DNA from: CBFGTJ01 sp965651815
Lineage (GTDB): Bacteria > Actinomycetota > Acidimicrobiia > Acidimicrobiales > Microtrichaceae
DNA: 64,000 nucleotides
Assembly: GCA_965651815.1 (NCBI GenBank)
Contig: CBFGTJ010000001.1
Span: forward strand, 1 to 64,000
Direction: 5' to 3'
Shown here: positions 15,810 through 24,128 of the stretch, piece by piece
Position numbering within the stretch: position 1 is the stretch's first letter
Layout of the letters: the number at the start of each line of letters is the position of its first letter
Notes under the pieces: generated by a model
Told to the model about the DNA's origin: nothing
The model's database searches: none
What the model saw: the letters and a program-made list of their open reading frames with translations, nothing else
Position numbers and translations under genes: made by a program

Positions 15810-16943
15810 ATGGTGCGGCAGGTGGGTGCGAACGCGGTGGACGGACCGGACGTCGTCCTGCCCGGCTCCGAGCAGCTGGCACCGGCGTTCTGGGCGTTCG
15901 TGGCCGTGATCGGTGCGCTGGGCATCGGCGTCACCCTGCTGGTGCGGCGCCGCCGGGCCCGGCGTGGCGACCGCCGCAGGCCGGTGGTCCTGGCGGGGCT
16001 CGGAGCGCTCGTCGCGGTCGCGGTGGTGCTCACCGTCCTCACCTGGCCCCCGCCGTTCCACACGCCGCGCTTCCCGCCGCTCGGGCGGCTGCTGCCCGAG
16101 GAGGCGTTCTTCCACCGCACCGTCACCGACCTGCCCGTCGCCGCCGACAGCGACCGGTGGATCGCCACGCTCGCGGACGAGCCGATCGTGGCGGGGTTCG
16201 GCGGCGAGGCCCACGAGGGCGTCGTGTTCGGGATCCCGTTCAACCCCGTCGACGACTCGACGCCACGCCGCGAGGTCGAGATCGTCGCCTACCGGCGGTA
16301 CTCCCACCTCGGTGAGTACCCGATCGCGGACCCGGCCTACATCGAGTCGATGCCGACCTACGGGTTCGACAACCACTACGTCGCGGTCGACCTCGAACGC
16401 CGTGAGATGTGGGAGCTGTTCGCGACCCGCGTCTGGTTCGGCCGCTGGCAGGCCGACTCGGGCGCCAGGTGGGACCTCGACGAGCTGCGGTTCCCCGACA
16501 ACTCCACGATGGCGTCGCGGCTCCCACTGCTGCCCGGTGTGCTCACCTGGCACGAGGTCGAGGCGGGCGAGGTCACCCACGTCGTGCACGCCGGCGCACC
16601 GACGACGAGGGAGGGGGAGTTCGTCTGGCCCGCGCGCGCCTCGGACGGCCGGTCCCGGGACCCGGACGCGCCGCCGATGGGCGCCTGGCTCCGCCTGCGC
16701 GACGACGTCGACCTCTCAGGCCTCGGCCCCCAGGCCCGGGTCATCGCCGAGGGCCTGCAGCGCTACGGCATGATCCTGTCCGACACCGGCCCGCACGTCG
16801 CGCTCCGGGGCACGCCCGACGCCCGTTGGGACCGCGCCGACCTGCGCACCCTCCGCTCGCTCACCGTCGCCGATTTCGAGGTCGTCGACCCGTCCGGCAT
16901 CGTCGTGGACCCGGACTCGATGGAGGTGCGTCCGCCCGGCTGA
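15810..16943 (+). CDS. Membrane-anchored conserved protein of unknown function
   Basis: 377 aa. Two membrane segments (about residues 27-46 and 60-79) separated by a short Arg-rich loop; the large C-terminal part should be extracytoplasmic. Blocks such as FNPVDD, MWELFATRVWFG, LPLLPGVLTWHEVEAGEV, FVWPARASDG, PPMGAWLRLRDDVDLSG and LQRYGMILSDTG resemble a family of secreted proteins I recall from Acidobacteria and Actinobacteria with no assigned activity. There is no obvious catalytic motif; the conserved aromatic and acidic residues could fit a carbohydrate-active fold, but that is speculation. It starts 21 bases after tRNA-Arg with no clear promoter of its own. Confidence 0.75.
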   Translation: MVRQVGANAVDGPDVVLPGSEQLAPAFWAFVAVIGALGIGVTLLVRRRRARRGDRRRPVVLAGLGALVAVAVVLTVLTWPPPFHTPRFPPLGRLLPEEAFFHRTVTDLPVAADSDRWIATLADEPIVAGFGGEAHEGVVFGIPFNPVDDSTPRREVEIVAYRRYSHLGEYPIADPAYIESMPTYGFDNHYVAVDLERREMWELFATRVWFGRWQADSGARWDLDELRFPDNSTMASRLPLLPGVLTWHEVEAGEVTHVVHAGAPTTREGEFVWPARASDGRSRDPDAPPMGAWLRLRDDVDLSGLGPQARVIAEGLQRYGMILSDTGPHVALRGTPDARWDRADLRTLRSLTVADFEVVDPSGIVVDPDSMEVRPPG

Positions 16944-16968
16944 CGGGATCGTGGCAGCATGCCGGCCC

Positions 16969-17775
16969 GTGTCCGCCAAGTTGCCCCTCGTCCTCCTGCC
17001 CCCGTCCGAGGGCAAGTCGCCCGGTGGGAACGGAGCCCCCTGGAAGCCCGGCACGATGTCGGTCGACCTCGACGACGCCCGCTGCCAGGTGCAGGCCGAG
17101 CTTGCCGCGGCGATGCACCGCCCCGAGGCGGACCGGGCGCGGCTGCTCGGGGTGAAGGGCGAGGCCCTGCGCGCCGCCACCGCGGCCAACCTCGCGCTCG
17201 ACACCTCGCCGTGCCGCCCCGCGATCGAGCGCTACGACGGCGTGCTCTACCGGGCGCTCGACGCGCCGTCGCTGGGGGCGAGCGGCCGTCGGCGCCTCAC
17301 GTCCACCGTGCTGGTGTTCTCGGGCCTGTGGGGGCTCGTCGCGCCCCGTGACCAGATCCCCGACTACAAGCTGAAGATGGGCGCCTCGCTGCCGGCCACG
17401 GGACGGCTCGCCACCTGGTGGCGCGACCCGATCACCGCAGCGCTGGCGGAGCGGGCGAAGGGGCGGACCGTGTGGAACCTCCTGCCCTCCGAGCACGACG
17501 CCGCGTGGGCGCCGGAGCGGGTGGACTGCCGGGAGGTGCTGTCGGTGCGGTTCCTCGACCGGCGGGCCGACGGGGCGCTCGTCGCGGTCTCCCACTGGAA
17601 CAAGCACCTCAAGGGGGCGCTGGTCCGGCTCCTGCTCGAGCAGCCGTCCACCCACCTCGCCGAGCTCGCCCGCTGGGAGCACCCGGCGGGGTACCGGCTC
17701 GACCCGGAACGCACGGAACGGCGGGGTCCGACGACGTTGCTCACGTTCGTCGCGCCCGAGTCAACGCGCGCCTGA
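16969..17775 (+). CDS. yaaA: YaaA-family peroxide stress protein
   Basis: 268-aa member of the YaaA/DUF328 family, which in E. coli limits intracellular iron and oxidative DNA damage during peroxide stress and has a DNA-binding fold. The signature LVLLPPSEGKSPGG is at the N-terminus; FSGLWGLVAPRDQIPDYKLKMG and WNLLPSEH follow, as does HWNKHLKGALVR. GTG at 16969 gives MSAKLPLVLLPPSEGK. An earlier in-frame GTG at 16951 adds six residues and cannot be excluded. The 264-base gap after it (17776-18039) contains the promoter of the next gene and nothing else evident. Confidence 0.88.
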   Translation: MSAKLPLVLLPPSEGKSPGGNGAPWKPGTMSVDLDDARCQVQAELAAAMHRPEADRARLLGVKGEALRAATAANLALDTSPCRPAIERYDGVLYRALDAPSLGASGRRRLTSTVLVFSGLWGLVAPRDQIPDYKLKMGASLPATGRLATWWRDPITAALAERAKGRTVWNLLPSEHDAAWAPERVDCREVLSVRFLDRRADGALVAVSHWNKHLKGALVRLLLEQPSTHLAELARWEHPAGYRLDPERTERRGPTTLLTFVAPESTRA

Positions 17776-18009
17776 GGGAGCGCTGAGAGGGCACTTCCCC
17801 ATGACCCACTTCCGGGGCGCGGTGGGCTAGAAACTGTCCACCACGACCTTCGGCCGCCGGGATCCTCCCTTCCCTCTCCCACCCGGCGGTCGGAGGTCGT
17901 TCCGCGCCCGTACGAGCCGCGACAGCGGGCCCCGCGGTGTGGCTGAAGGTGCGCACAGCGCAGGCGCCACGGCGGGGGAATGGGGGCGGGCCCTGCCGGG
18001 TACCGCGGG

Positions 18010-18015
18010 TACCGT
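18010..18015 (+). promoter_or_regulatory. -10 element of the site-2 protease gene
   Basis: TACCGT 24 bases before the ATG at 18040. A purine-rich GAAGGGA lies between, so this message, unlike many neighbours, has a leader with a Shine-Dalgarno. Confidence 0.4.
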
Positions 18016-18039
18016 TGGTCCCGAAGGGACGTGCACGAC

Positions 18040-19245
18040 ATGCGACAAGGCTCGATCAAACTCGGTCGGATCCTCGGGGTCCCCGTGGCGATGGACCCCG
18101 GTGTGGTCCTGATCGGTGGCCTGCTCAGCTGGCTGCTCGCGACCGTCATCCTCCCCAACGGCGCGCCGGGCCTCGTCGGCACCGCGTACTGGAGCGTCGC
18201 CGTGGTGGGCGCGCTGCTGTTCCTGGGCTCGCTCCTCGCCCACGAGATGGCCCACTCCATCATCGCCCGCCGCAACGACGTCGAGGTGGAAGGCGTCACG
18301 CTGTGGCTCTTCGGCGGCTTCGCCCAGTTCGCCTCCGAGCCGCAGACGCCGGGCGCCGAGTTCCGCATCTCGGCCGCCGGGCCGGCCACCAGCCTCGCCG
18401 TCGCGGCGCTCTTCGTCGGTGCCGCGCTCGGGCTGGACGCCGCCGGCGTGCCCACCCTCTACACCACCCTGCTCGCCTGGCTGGGCCTCATCAACGGCTT
18501 CCTGGGGTTGTTCAACCTGCTGCCGGGCGCGCCGCTCGACGGCGGGCGCGTGCTGGCCTCCGCGCTGTGGAAGCTGCGCGGCGACCGGGTGGCCGGCCGG
18601 ATCGGCGCCGCCCGCGTCGGTCGGGCGGTCGGCATGGGCATCGCCGGCCTCGGCGTCGCCGAGATGGTCTTCATCGGCCGCCTCGGCGGGCTCTGGACGA
18701 TCTTCATCGGCTGGTTCATCCACAACGCCGCCCGTGCCGAGCAGGCCCACTTCGTGAGCGAGCGGGCCCTCGGCGACCTCCGCGTCCGCGACGCCATGTC
18801 GCCCGGCAACGAGCACGTGCGCACCTGGACCACGATCGCCGACCTCGTCGACGGCCCGCTGCGCTCCGCCCGGCACGCCGCGGTGCCGGTGCTCGACTGG
18901 AACGGCGCGCCCGCGGGCCTCGTGACCCTCGAGGACGTGTCGAGGGTCCCGGCCGAGCAGTGGGCGGCGACCGAGGTCGTCCGGGTCCTGCACCGCGACG
19001 AGGAGGTCCCGACCGTCACGCTCGACGCCAAGCTGGTCGACGTGCTCGAGCAGCTCGGGCGCGGGCCCAACGGCACCGCCATCGTGCTCGACGACGAGGG
19101 ACGGGCCGTCGGCGTGATCGGTCCCGACGACCTGCGCCGGGCCATCGAGCTCGGGCGCCTGCGGGACCGCATGCCCCGGTCGACGCCGCCCCCACCGCCC
19201 GCTGGGGTGCCGACCCAGCAGTGGCAGCCCCCGGCCGCCCGCTGA
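18040..19245 (+). CDS. Site-2 protease family (M50) membrane metalloprotease with CBS pair
   Basis: 401-aa intramembrane metalloprotease. HEMAH (residues 68-72) supplies the zinc ligands and Glu. FNLLPGAPLDGGRVL near residue 165 supplies the third ligand Asp. About five or six membrane helices occupy residues 18-235, followed by two CBS motifs (about 245-365) and a Pro-rich tail. This layout matches the SpoIVFB/Rip3-like branch, in which CBS domains may sense adenosine nucleotides. The substrate, probably a membrane-bound regulator, is unknown. GAAGGGA precedes the chosen ATG; GTG at 18031 is an alternative. Confidence 0.88.
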   Translation: MRQGSIKLGRILGVPVAMDPGVVLIGGLLSWLLATVILPNGAPGLVGTAYWSVAVVGALLFLGSLLAHEMAHSIIARRNDVEVEGVTLWLFGGFAQFASEPQTPGAEFRISAAGPATSLAVAALFVGAALGLDAAGVPTLYTTLLAWLGLINGFLGLFNLLPGAPLDGGRVLASALWKLRGDRVAGRIGAARVGRAVGMGIAGLGVAEMVFIGRLGGLWTIFIGWFIHNAARAEQAHFVSERALGDLRVRDAMSPGNEHVRTWTTIADLVDGPLRSARHAAVPVLDWNGAPAGLVTLEDVSRVPAEQWAATEVVRVLHRDEEVPTVTLDAKLVDVLEQLGRGPNGTAIVLDDEGRAVGVIGPDDLRRAIELGRLRDRMPRSTPPPPPAGVPTQQWQPPAAR

Positions 19246-19273
19246 CCGCCCACGTGGCCGCCCACCCGGACGG

Positions 19274-19279
19274 TACCGT
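19274..19279 (+). promoter_or_regulatory. -10 element of the J-domain gene
   Basis: TACCGT 6 bases before the ATG at 19286, no Shine-Dalgarno. Confidence 0.45.
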
Positions 19280-19285
19280 GAGCCG

Positions 19286-19984
19286 ATGATCCTGGCGGAG
19301 GTCGAGACCCACCTTTCCCGCCCGATCGCGCCGACCCGGCGGGTCGCGCTCGGCGACCTCCAGCTGCCCTGCGAGCCCGCACCCGGCTTCGGCGGCATCC
19401 TGCTCGGCGGGATCGTCGCCCGGTTCGGCCCGGAGCTCGACCTGGACCTCCAGGAGGACCTGCTCCGCCTCATGCGCGACGTCGAGCTCGGCAGGCGCAT
19501 CCCCCAGCCGCGGCTGCGCCACCGGCTGCAGGACGACCGCGTCGGCCTGCAGCGCTCGCGGCACCGGCTGCTCGGGGTGGGGGAGGGGCTGCGCTTCGAG
19601 CTCGACGAGGAGCGTGGCACCCCTGCTCAGCACGTGCTCTGCGCGGTGTACGCGGCGGCGACCACCGCACCGAGCGTGCGCCACACCGTGATCGCCACGC
19701 TGCGCAAGGGTCTCTACTGGCGCGGCGGCTCCGACGCCGAGCTCGTCGCGCACCTCTCGGGCCACGCGGCCCCGCTCGGGGTCGACGCCCTCGCCGACCC
19801 GGTCGCCTGGGCGCTCCGCACGCTCGCGCTGTCGGACGGCGTCGGCACACCGTCGCGGCGGGAGGTGCAGCGCGCGTTCCGCGCCCGCCTGCGCGCCGAG
19901 CACCCCGACCACGGGGCCGACGACCACGGTGCCGGGGATCGGATCGCACGCCTCGCGGCGGCGCGACGGATCCTGCTCGGATGA
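19286..19984 (+). CDS. Protein with C-terminal J-domain-like segment
   Basis: 232 aa. The first 170 residues are unfamiliar and rich in Arg and Leu. The C-terminal 50 residues (SRREVQRAFRARL, then AEHPDHG with the HPD tripeptide, then IARLAAARRILL) look like helices II and III of a DnaJ J-domain. It may therefore recruit DnaK, but the N-terminal client or targeting part is not recognised. It overlaps the alpha/beta hydrolase gene by 4 bases, so the two proteins are probably made together. Confidence 0.7.
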   Translation: MILAEVETHLSRPIAPTRRVALGDLQLPCEPAPGFGGILLGGIVARFGPELDLDLQEDLLRLMRDVELGRRIPQPRLRHRLQDDRVGLQRSRHRLLGVGEGLRFELDEERGTPAQHVLCAVYAAATTAPSVRHTVIATLRKGLYWRGGSDAELVAHLSGHAAPLGVDALADPVAWALRTLALSDGVGTPSRREVQRAFRARLRAEHPDHGADDHGAGDRIARLAAARRILLG

Positions 19985-20589
19985 CACCCGCGGGCCTCGC
20001 GCTCTGGCCGGGAGCGGGGAGCAGCGCGGAGCACCCCACGCTGCTCGCCCTCGAGGCGGCGCTCGCGCCGCTGCCGGTCGCGCGCTTCGACTTCCCCTAC
20101 CGGCGCGAGGGTCGCAAGGCCCCCGACCGGGCGAACAAGTTGATCGCGTCGCTGCGCGCGGACGTCGCCGCCTGGTGCGACGAGCTCGGCACGACCCCCG
20201 ACCGGTTGGTGCTCGGCGGGCGGTCGATGGGCGGGCGGATGGCGTCGATGGCGATCGCGGGTGCCACCGGCAACACGGCCCGCGGCAGCGAACCGTGGGA
20301 GGAGCCCCTCCCCGCCGCCGGCCTCGTGCTCATCTCGTACCCGCTGCACCCGCCGGGGCGGCCCGAGCGCCTGCGAACCGAGCACCTCGACCGCATCCGG
20401 GTGCCGGTGTTGTCGATCGCCGGTGACCGCGACCCCTTCGGGACCCCCGACGAGCTCGCCGCGGCGCTCGCGGCGGTGCCGGCCACGGTCACCTGCGTGA
20501 CCGTGCCCGGCGCGCGGCACGAGCTCGGGGACGCCGACGAGGTGGTCGTGGAGGCGGTGCGCTCGTTCCTCGACGGGCTCAGGGGTTGA
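19981..20589 (+). CDS. Alpha/beta hydrolase, KANL3/Tex30-like
   Basis: 202-aa small alpha/beta-hydrolase. LWPGAGSSAEHPTLLALE near the start forms the oxyanion-hole side. LGGRSMGGRMAS carries the nucleophile Ser, and LISYPLHPPGRPERLR is typical of the KANL3/Tex30 group. Asp in GDRDPFGTP and His in ARHELG complete a plausible triad. Substrate unknown. The ATG overlaps the upstream stop by 4 bases; the 3' end overlaps the convergent MFS gene by 11 bases. Confidence 0.85.
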   Translation: MTPAGLALWPGAGSSAEHPTLLALEAALAPLPVARFDFPYRREGRKAPDRANKLIASLRADVAAWCDELGTTPDRLVLGGRSMGGRMASMAIAGATGNTARGSEPWEEPLPAAGLVLISYPLHPPGRPERLRTEHLDRIRVPVLSIAGDRDPFGTPDELAAALAAVPATVTCVTVPGARHELGDADEVVVEAVRSFLDGLRG

Positions 20590-22123
20590 GCTCCTCGAGC
20601 TCCCGGCCCCGGGTCTCGGGCACCGCCAGCGCCAGCAGCGCCGCGGCCAGCGGCGCGACCGCCAGGCCGGCGAACGCCACCGCGTAGCCGTGGGAGTCGG
20701 TGACCGGCCCTGCCACGAGCAGCCCGAGCACCGAACCTCCCACCCCGATCGCGGCCAGCGCCCCCCGCACCCCGCCGCGGCGCCCGGTCGGGAACAGCTC
20801 CGGGGCGATGACCCCCATCGCGGGGACGCACAGCGCCCCGAGCACCGAGCCGAGCAGCGATGCGATCCACATCGGCGGGCCGCCGAGGGCGAAGAACGCG
20901 GCGTTGAACAGGCCGACCGCGACGAGGCCGGGCACGATCGCGGCGCGGCGCCCGCGCACGTCCGCGAGCCGGCCGCCCACCACCACGCCGAGCCCGCCCG
21001 GCGTGCTCGTCGCGAGGACGAACACGGTGATCAGCGCCCCGCTGAACGCGTGCTCGGTGCGCAGGTAGTCGTTCTGCAGCTGCGAGGACGGCGCGAGGAA
21101 CACGTTCAACAGGAAGAACATCGACGCGAGCAGCAGGAACCGGCCGCCGCGGATGCGGCGCGACCCCGAGTCCGAGGTGCCGGCCTCCAGGTAGTCCTCG
21201 AAGCGCCGGCTCTCGGGCAGGTGCCGCGCCGCGTGCGCCACCAGCGGCAGGGTCAACCCGGCGACGACGAAGGTGAGCCGCCACCCCCACGGGCCCAGGT
21301 CCGCGAGCGGGAGCGTCATCACGACGACCCCGGCGCCCAGCCCGTACGCGAGCGTCCCGAGCCCGGTGACCATCGCCCGCGACCCGGCCGGCAGCTCCTC
21401 CACCGCGATCGTGTCCACGCACAGCAGGCCGGCGACCGCGAGGTTGCGGGCGACCAGCTGCAGGGCGCCGACCGCCCACAGGGACGGCGCGGCGGCGGTC
21501 GCGACCGTCAGGACCCCGGCCGCGGCGAACGACCACAGCGCGACCCGGCGCCGTCCACGGCGGTCCGCGAAGACCATCGCCACCACCGTCACCACGACAC
21601 CGAGCCGGGCCGCGGCGAGCAGCGTCGTCTGCTCGGTGCGGGACCCGTCGCCGAGGTCGGCCGAGATGAACGTGAGCACCTGGGTGAGCAGCCCGTAGAG
21701 GAGGCCGGCGACGAGGTTGCATGCCGCCATCGCGGCGACCGCGGTCGACTGGCGCGGCGACAGGCGGTCGGGCGTGCTCCACCACGGGGTGGTGCCGGGC
21801 GCGGGACCACGGGGCAGGACGCGCTTCAGCAGCGGGACGAACAGCGGTGACCAGTAGGGGATCGCCGGGACGAACTCCACCACCTGCTCGACCCGCAGCC
21901 GACCGTCCGTCCCGGGCGACCAGTCCAGGGTCCGCTCGTAGCGGCGGAACGGCCCGTGCTCGGCCTCGAAGGTCGCGGAGCCGCACGGCCCCGGGGTGCC
22001 CTCGCGGGGCCCGTCGCCTGCGCAGGCGACCTCCCGCTCCAGCACGAGCACGTCGTCCCGGGGCACCAGCCGCCGCGCCAGCTCGTCCGCATCGCACTCA
22101 CCGACGGTGTGGATCCGCGCCAT
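20579..22123 (-). CDS. MFS transporter with N-terminal soluble extension
   Basis: 514 aa. Residues 1 to about 115 are soluble (VGECDADELARRLVPRDDV, then a Trp/Pro-rich PAIPYWSPLFVPLL) and resemble a polyketide-cyclase/SRPBCC-like region. The remainder is a 12-helix major facilitator: FADRRGRRRVALW and GGRLADVRGRRAAIVPG are the two A-loop repeats, and PELFPTGRRGGVRGAL is sugar/metabolite-MFS-like. The substrate cannot be named. GGGAGGA sits before the ATG at 22123, giving a leadered message. The frame upstream to 22465 is antisense to murA. Confidence 0.85.
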   Translation of the reverse strand: MARIHTVGECDADELARRLVPRDDVLVLEREVACAGDGPREGTPGPCGSATFEAEHGPFRRYERTLDWSPGTDGRLRVEQVVEFVPAIPYWSPLFVPLLKRVLPRGPAPGTTPWWSTPDRLSPRQSTAVAAMAACNLVAGLLYGLLTQVLTFISADLGDGSRTEQTTLLAAARLGVVVTVVAMVFADRRGRRRVALWSFAAAGVLTVATAAAPSLWAVGALQLVARNLAVAGLLCVDTIAVEELPAGSRAMVTGLGTLAYGLGAGVVVMTLPLADLGPWGWRLTFVVAGLTLPLVAHAARHLPESRRFEDYLEAGTSDSGSRRIRGGRFLLLASMFFLLNVFLAPSSQLQNDYLRTEHAFSGALITVFVLATSTPGGLGVVVGGRLADVRGRRAAIVPGLVAVGLFNAAFFALGGPPMWIASLLGSVLGALCVPAMGVIAPELFPTGRRGGVRGALAAIGVGGSVLGLLVAGPVTDSHGYAVAFAGLAVAPLAAALLALAVPETRGRELEELNP

Positions 22124-22223
22124 CGTCCTCCCGGAGCCGCCCCCCGAGGCGCCTCGTGGTGCGGGGACACTACCGGGGCCCGCCCGTACAGCGGTGCGTG
22201 CGGTTGCCGACATACTGGAGCAC

Positions 22224-23477
22224 GTGTCGCGCCTGATCGTCCGGCCCTCCGGTCCGCTCTCGGGAGAGGTGGTCATCCGAGGGGCGAAGAACTCGGTGCT
22301 CAAGCTCATGGCGGCCTGCGTGCTGGCGACCGGCCGGTACGTGCTCCGCAACGTGCCGCACATCTCCGACGTCGAGCACATGCGCCTGCTGCTCGAGGCG
22401 ATGGGCATCCAGACCCGCTGGCGCGACGACGACGCGCTCGAGGTCGTCCGTGGTGACGAGGTCACCCCCGAGGCGCCCTACGAGCTCGTCGAGCGCATGC
22501 GGGCGTCGTCGGCGGTGCTGGGCCCGCTGCTCGCCTCGGTGGGCGAGGCGCGGGTGGCCATGCCCGGTGGCGACGACTTCGGGTCCCGGCCGATCGACAT
22601 GCACCTCCAGGGCCTCGAGGCCATGGGCGCCCGCTTCTCGCTCGCCCACGGTGTGATCGAGGGCGTCGCCCCGCGCCTGAAGGGCACCGAGATCGTGCTC
22701 GAGTACCCGAGCGTCGGCGCGACCGAGAACCTGCTGATGGCGGGCGTGCTGGCCGAGGGACGCACCACCGTGCACAACGCGGCGCGGGAGCCCGAGATCG
22801 CGGACCTCGCCGCGTTCCTCAACCGGATGGGGGGACGGATCCTCGGCGCCGGGAGCTCGGTCATCACGATCGACGGCGTGGACGAGCTGCGAGCGGTGGA
22901 GCACCGGGTGATCCCCGACCGCGTCGAGGTGGCCACGTTCCTGTCGGCCCTGGGCGTCGCCGGAGGCGAGCTGGACCTGCGTGGCGTGCGCGTCGACCAC
23001 CTCGACCTCCTCATCGAGAAGCTGGGCCGGATGGGCATGCGGATCTCACCGGAGGCCGAGGGCCTGTGGGCGATGTCGAAGGGGCGGCCCCGCCCGGTGG
23101 ACGTCGCGACCCTGCCGTACCCGGGGCTCGCGACCGACTACCTGCCGGTGCTCGTCGCGCTGCAGTGCTTCTCGACGGGGACCAGCTACGCCACCGAGAA
23201 CGTGTTCTCGGGCAGGTTCCGCTACATCGGGGAGCTGGCCCGCATGGGGGCCAGGATCCGGGTGGAGGACCACCACCTGGTCATCGACGGGGTCGAACGG
23301 CTGTCGGGCGCGCCCGTGCGCGCGGTCGACATCCGCGCCGGCGCGGCGCTCGTCGTCGCGGCGCTCGGCGCGGACGGCGAGACGGTCATCTCCGACGCCC
23401 ACCACATCGACCGGGGCTACGAGGACTTCGACGCCCGCATGCGCGCCATCGGCGCGGACGTGCAGCGGGTGGACTGA
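22224..23477 (+). CDS. murA: UDP-N-acetylglucosamine 1-carboxyvinyltransferase, Asp-type
   Basis: First committed enzyme of peptidoglycan synthesis, adding enolpyruvate from PEP to UDP-GlcNAc. 417 aa. RGAKNSVLKLMAA carries the conserved Lys-Asn; ERMRASSAVLGPLLA and PGGDDFGSRPID form the active-site loop. Where most MurA enzymes have Cys (PGGCxIG), this one has Asp117. That substitution is known from mycobacteria and removes the fosfomycin alkylation site. GTG at 22224 is chosen because translation then starts MSRLIVRPSG; an imperfect -10 (TACTGG) lies 5 bases upstream. Confidence 0.94.
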   Translation: MSRLIVRPSGPLSGEVVIRGAKNSVLKLMAACVLATGRYVLRNVPHISDVEHMRLLLEAMGIQTRWRDDDALEVVRGDEVTPEAPYELVERMRASSAVLGPLLASVGEARVAMPGGDDFGSRPIDMHLQGLEAMGARFSLAHGVIEGVAPRLKGTEIVLEYPSVGATENLLMAGVLAEGRTTVHNAAREPEIADLAAFLNRMGGRILGAGSSVITIDGVDELRAVEHRVIPDRVEVATFLSALGVAGGELDLRGVRVDHLDLLIEKLGRMGMRISPEAEGLWAMSKGRPRPVDVATLPYPGLATDYLPVLVALQCFSTGTSYATENVFSGRFRYIGELARMGARIRVEDHHLVIDGVERLSGAPVRAVDIRAGAALVVAALGADGETVISDAHHIDRGYEDFDARMRAIGADVQRVD

Positions 23478-23481
23478 GCGA

Positions 23482-23511
23482 GGTCCGGCAGAGCGCGGTC
23501 CGGCAGAGCGC
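23482..23511. repeat. Perfect 15-bp tandem duplication
   Basis: ggtccggcagagcgc occurs twice in tandem (23482-23496, 23497-23511), 4 bases after the murA stop in a convergent intergenic gap. Non-coding. Confidence 0.85.
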
Positions 23512-23518
23512 GCCCCGT

Positions 23519-23737
23519 TCAGCGCGGGCCGGCGGGTCGGTCGCGCTCGTCCGGGGTGCCGTCGGGGTCCTGGCGGCGCTCCCCGAGGCGCCCCGCCCGC
23601 TTGTTCGCCGAGTACAGGAGCACCGCGAACACCGCGATCGGGCCGCCGACCATCAGGATCTCGTCCCACCCGCCCTGGTGCGCCACCAGTGCGCCGGGCA
23701 GCCAGCCGAGGGCCGCGGCAGCGGGGAACCGGGCCAT
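23519..23737 (-). CDS. Small single-pass membrane protein, unknown
   Basis: 72 aa. A hydrophobic N-terminal patch (FPAAAALGWLPGALVAH), one clear membrane helix (ILMVGGPIAVFAVLLY), then a charged Arg/Asp/Pro tail. The start ATG at 23737 is chosen because the upstream in-frame extension is antisense to the NfuA-like gene. No family recognised. It faces away from the NfuA-like gene across a 106-base spacer and converges on murA. Coding status rests on the membrane topology and frame length alone. Confidence 0.55.
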   Translation of the reverse strand: MARFPAAAALGWLPGALVAHQGGWDEILMVGGPIAVFAVLLYSANKRAGRLGERRQDPDGTPDERDRPAGPR

Positions 23738-23843
23738 CAGGAACACCCCATGAGGAACACCACGGTAGCTCCGGGGGTTGTCCCTCCAGCGGGCGCGCAC
23801 CATCATCGTCCCGGCGCGCCACCTGCACCCCCGGAGGTCACGA

Positions 23844-24116
23844 GTGTCGATCGACTTGGCGAAGGTCGAAGAGGTCATCGAGATCATGCGGCCTGCGATC
23901 CAGGCCGACGGTGGCGACATCTCGCTGGTCGACGTCGACGTGGACACGGGGGTGGTGACCGTGGAGCTCACCGGCGCCTGCGTGAGCTGCCCCGCCTCGA
24001 CGGTGACGATGAAGGCCGGGATCGAGCGGATCATGAAGGACCGCGTGCCGGGCGTCACCTCGGTGGTGCAGCCCGGTGAGGACCAGGTCGAGTCCGGGAC
24101 CGCCGTCTCGTTGTGA
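23844..24116 (+). CDS. NifU C-terminal domain (NfuA-like) Fe-S scaffold
   Basis: 90-aa NifU-like C-terminal domain that carries or transfers Fe-S clusters. IEIMRPAIQADGGDISLVDVD and ELTGACVSCPASTVTMKAGIER are the family blocks, with the cluster-binding C-x-x-C in CVSC. GTG at 23844 has GGAGG 7 bases upstream, one of the clearest Shine-Dalgarno sites here. It converges on the fur-like gene with a 12-base gap. The cysteine desulfurase at 57010 could supply sulfur. Confidence 0.93.
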   Translation: MSIDLAKVEEVIEIMRPAIQADGGDISLVDVDVDTGVVTVELTGACVSCPASTVTMKAGIERIMKDRVPGVTSVVQPGEDQVESGTAVSL

Positions 24117-24128
24117 GCCCGGCGGGCG

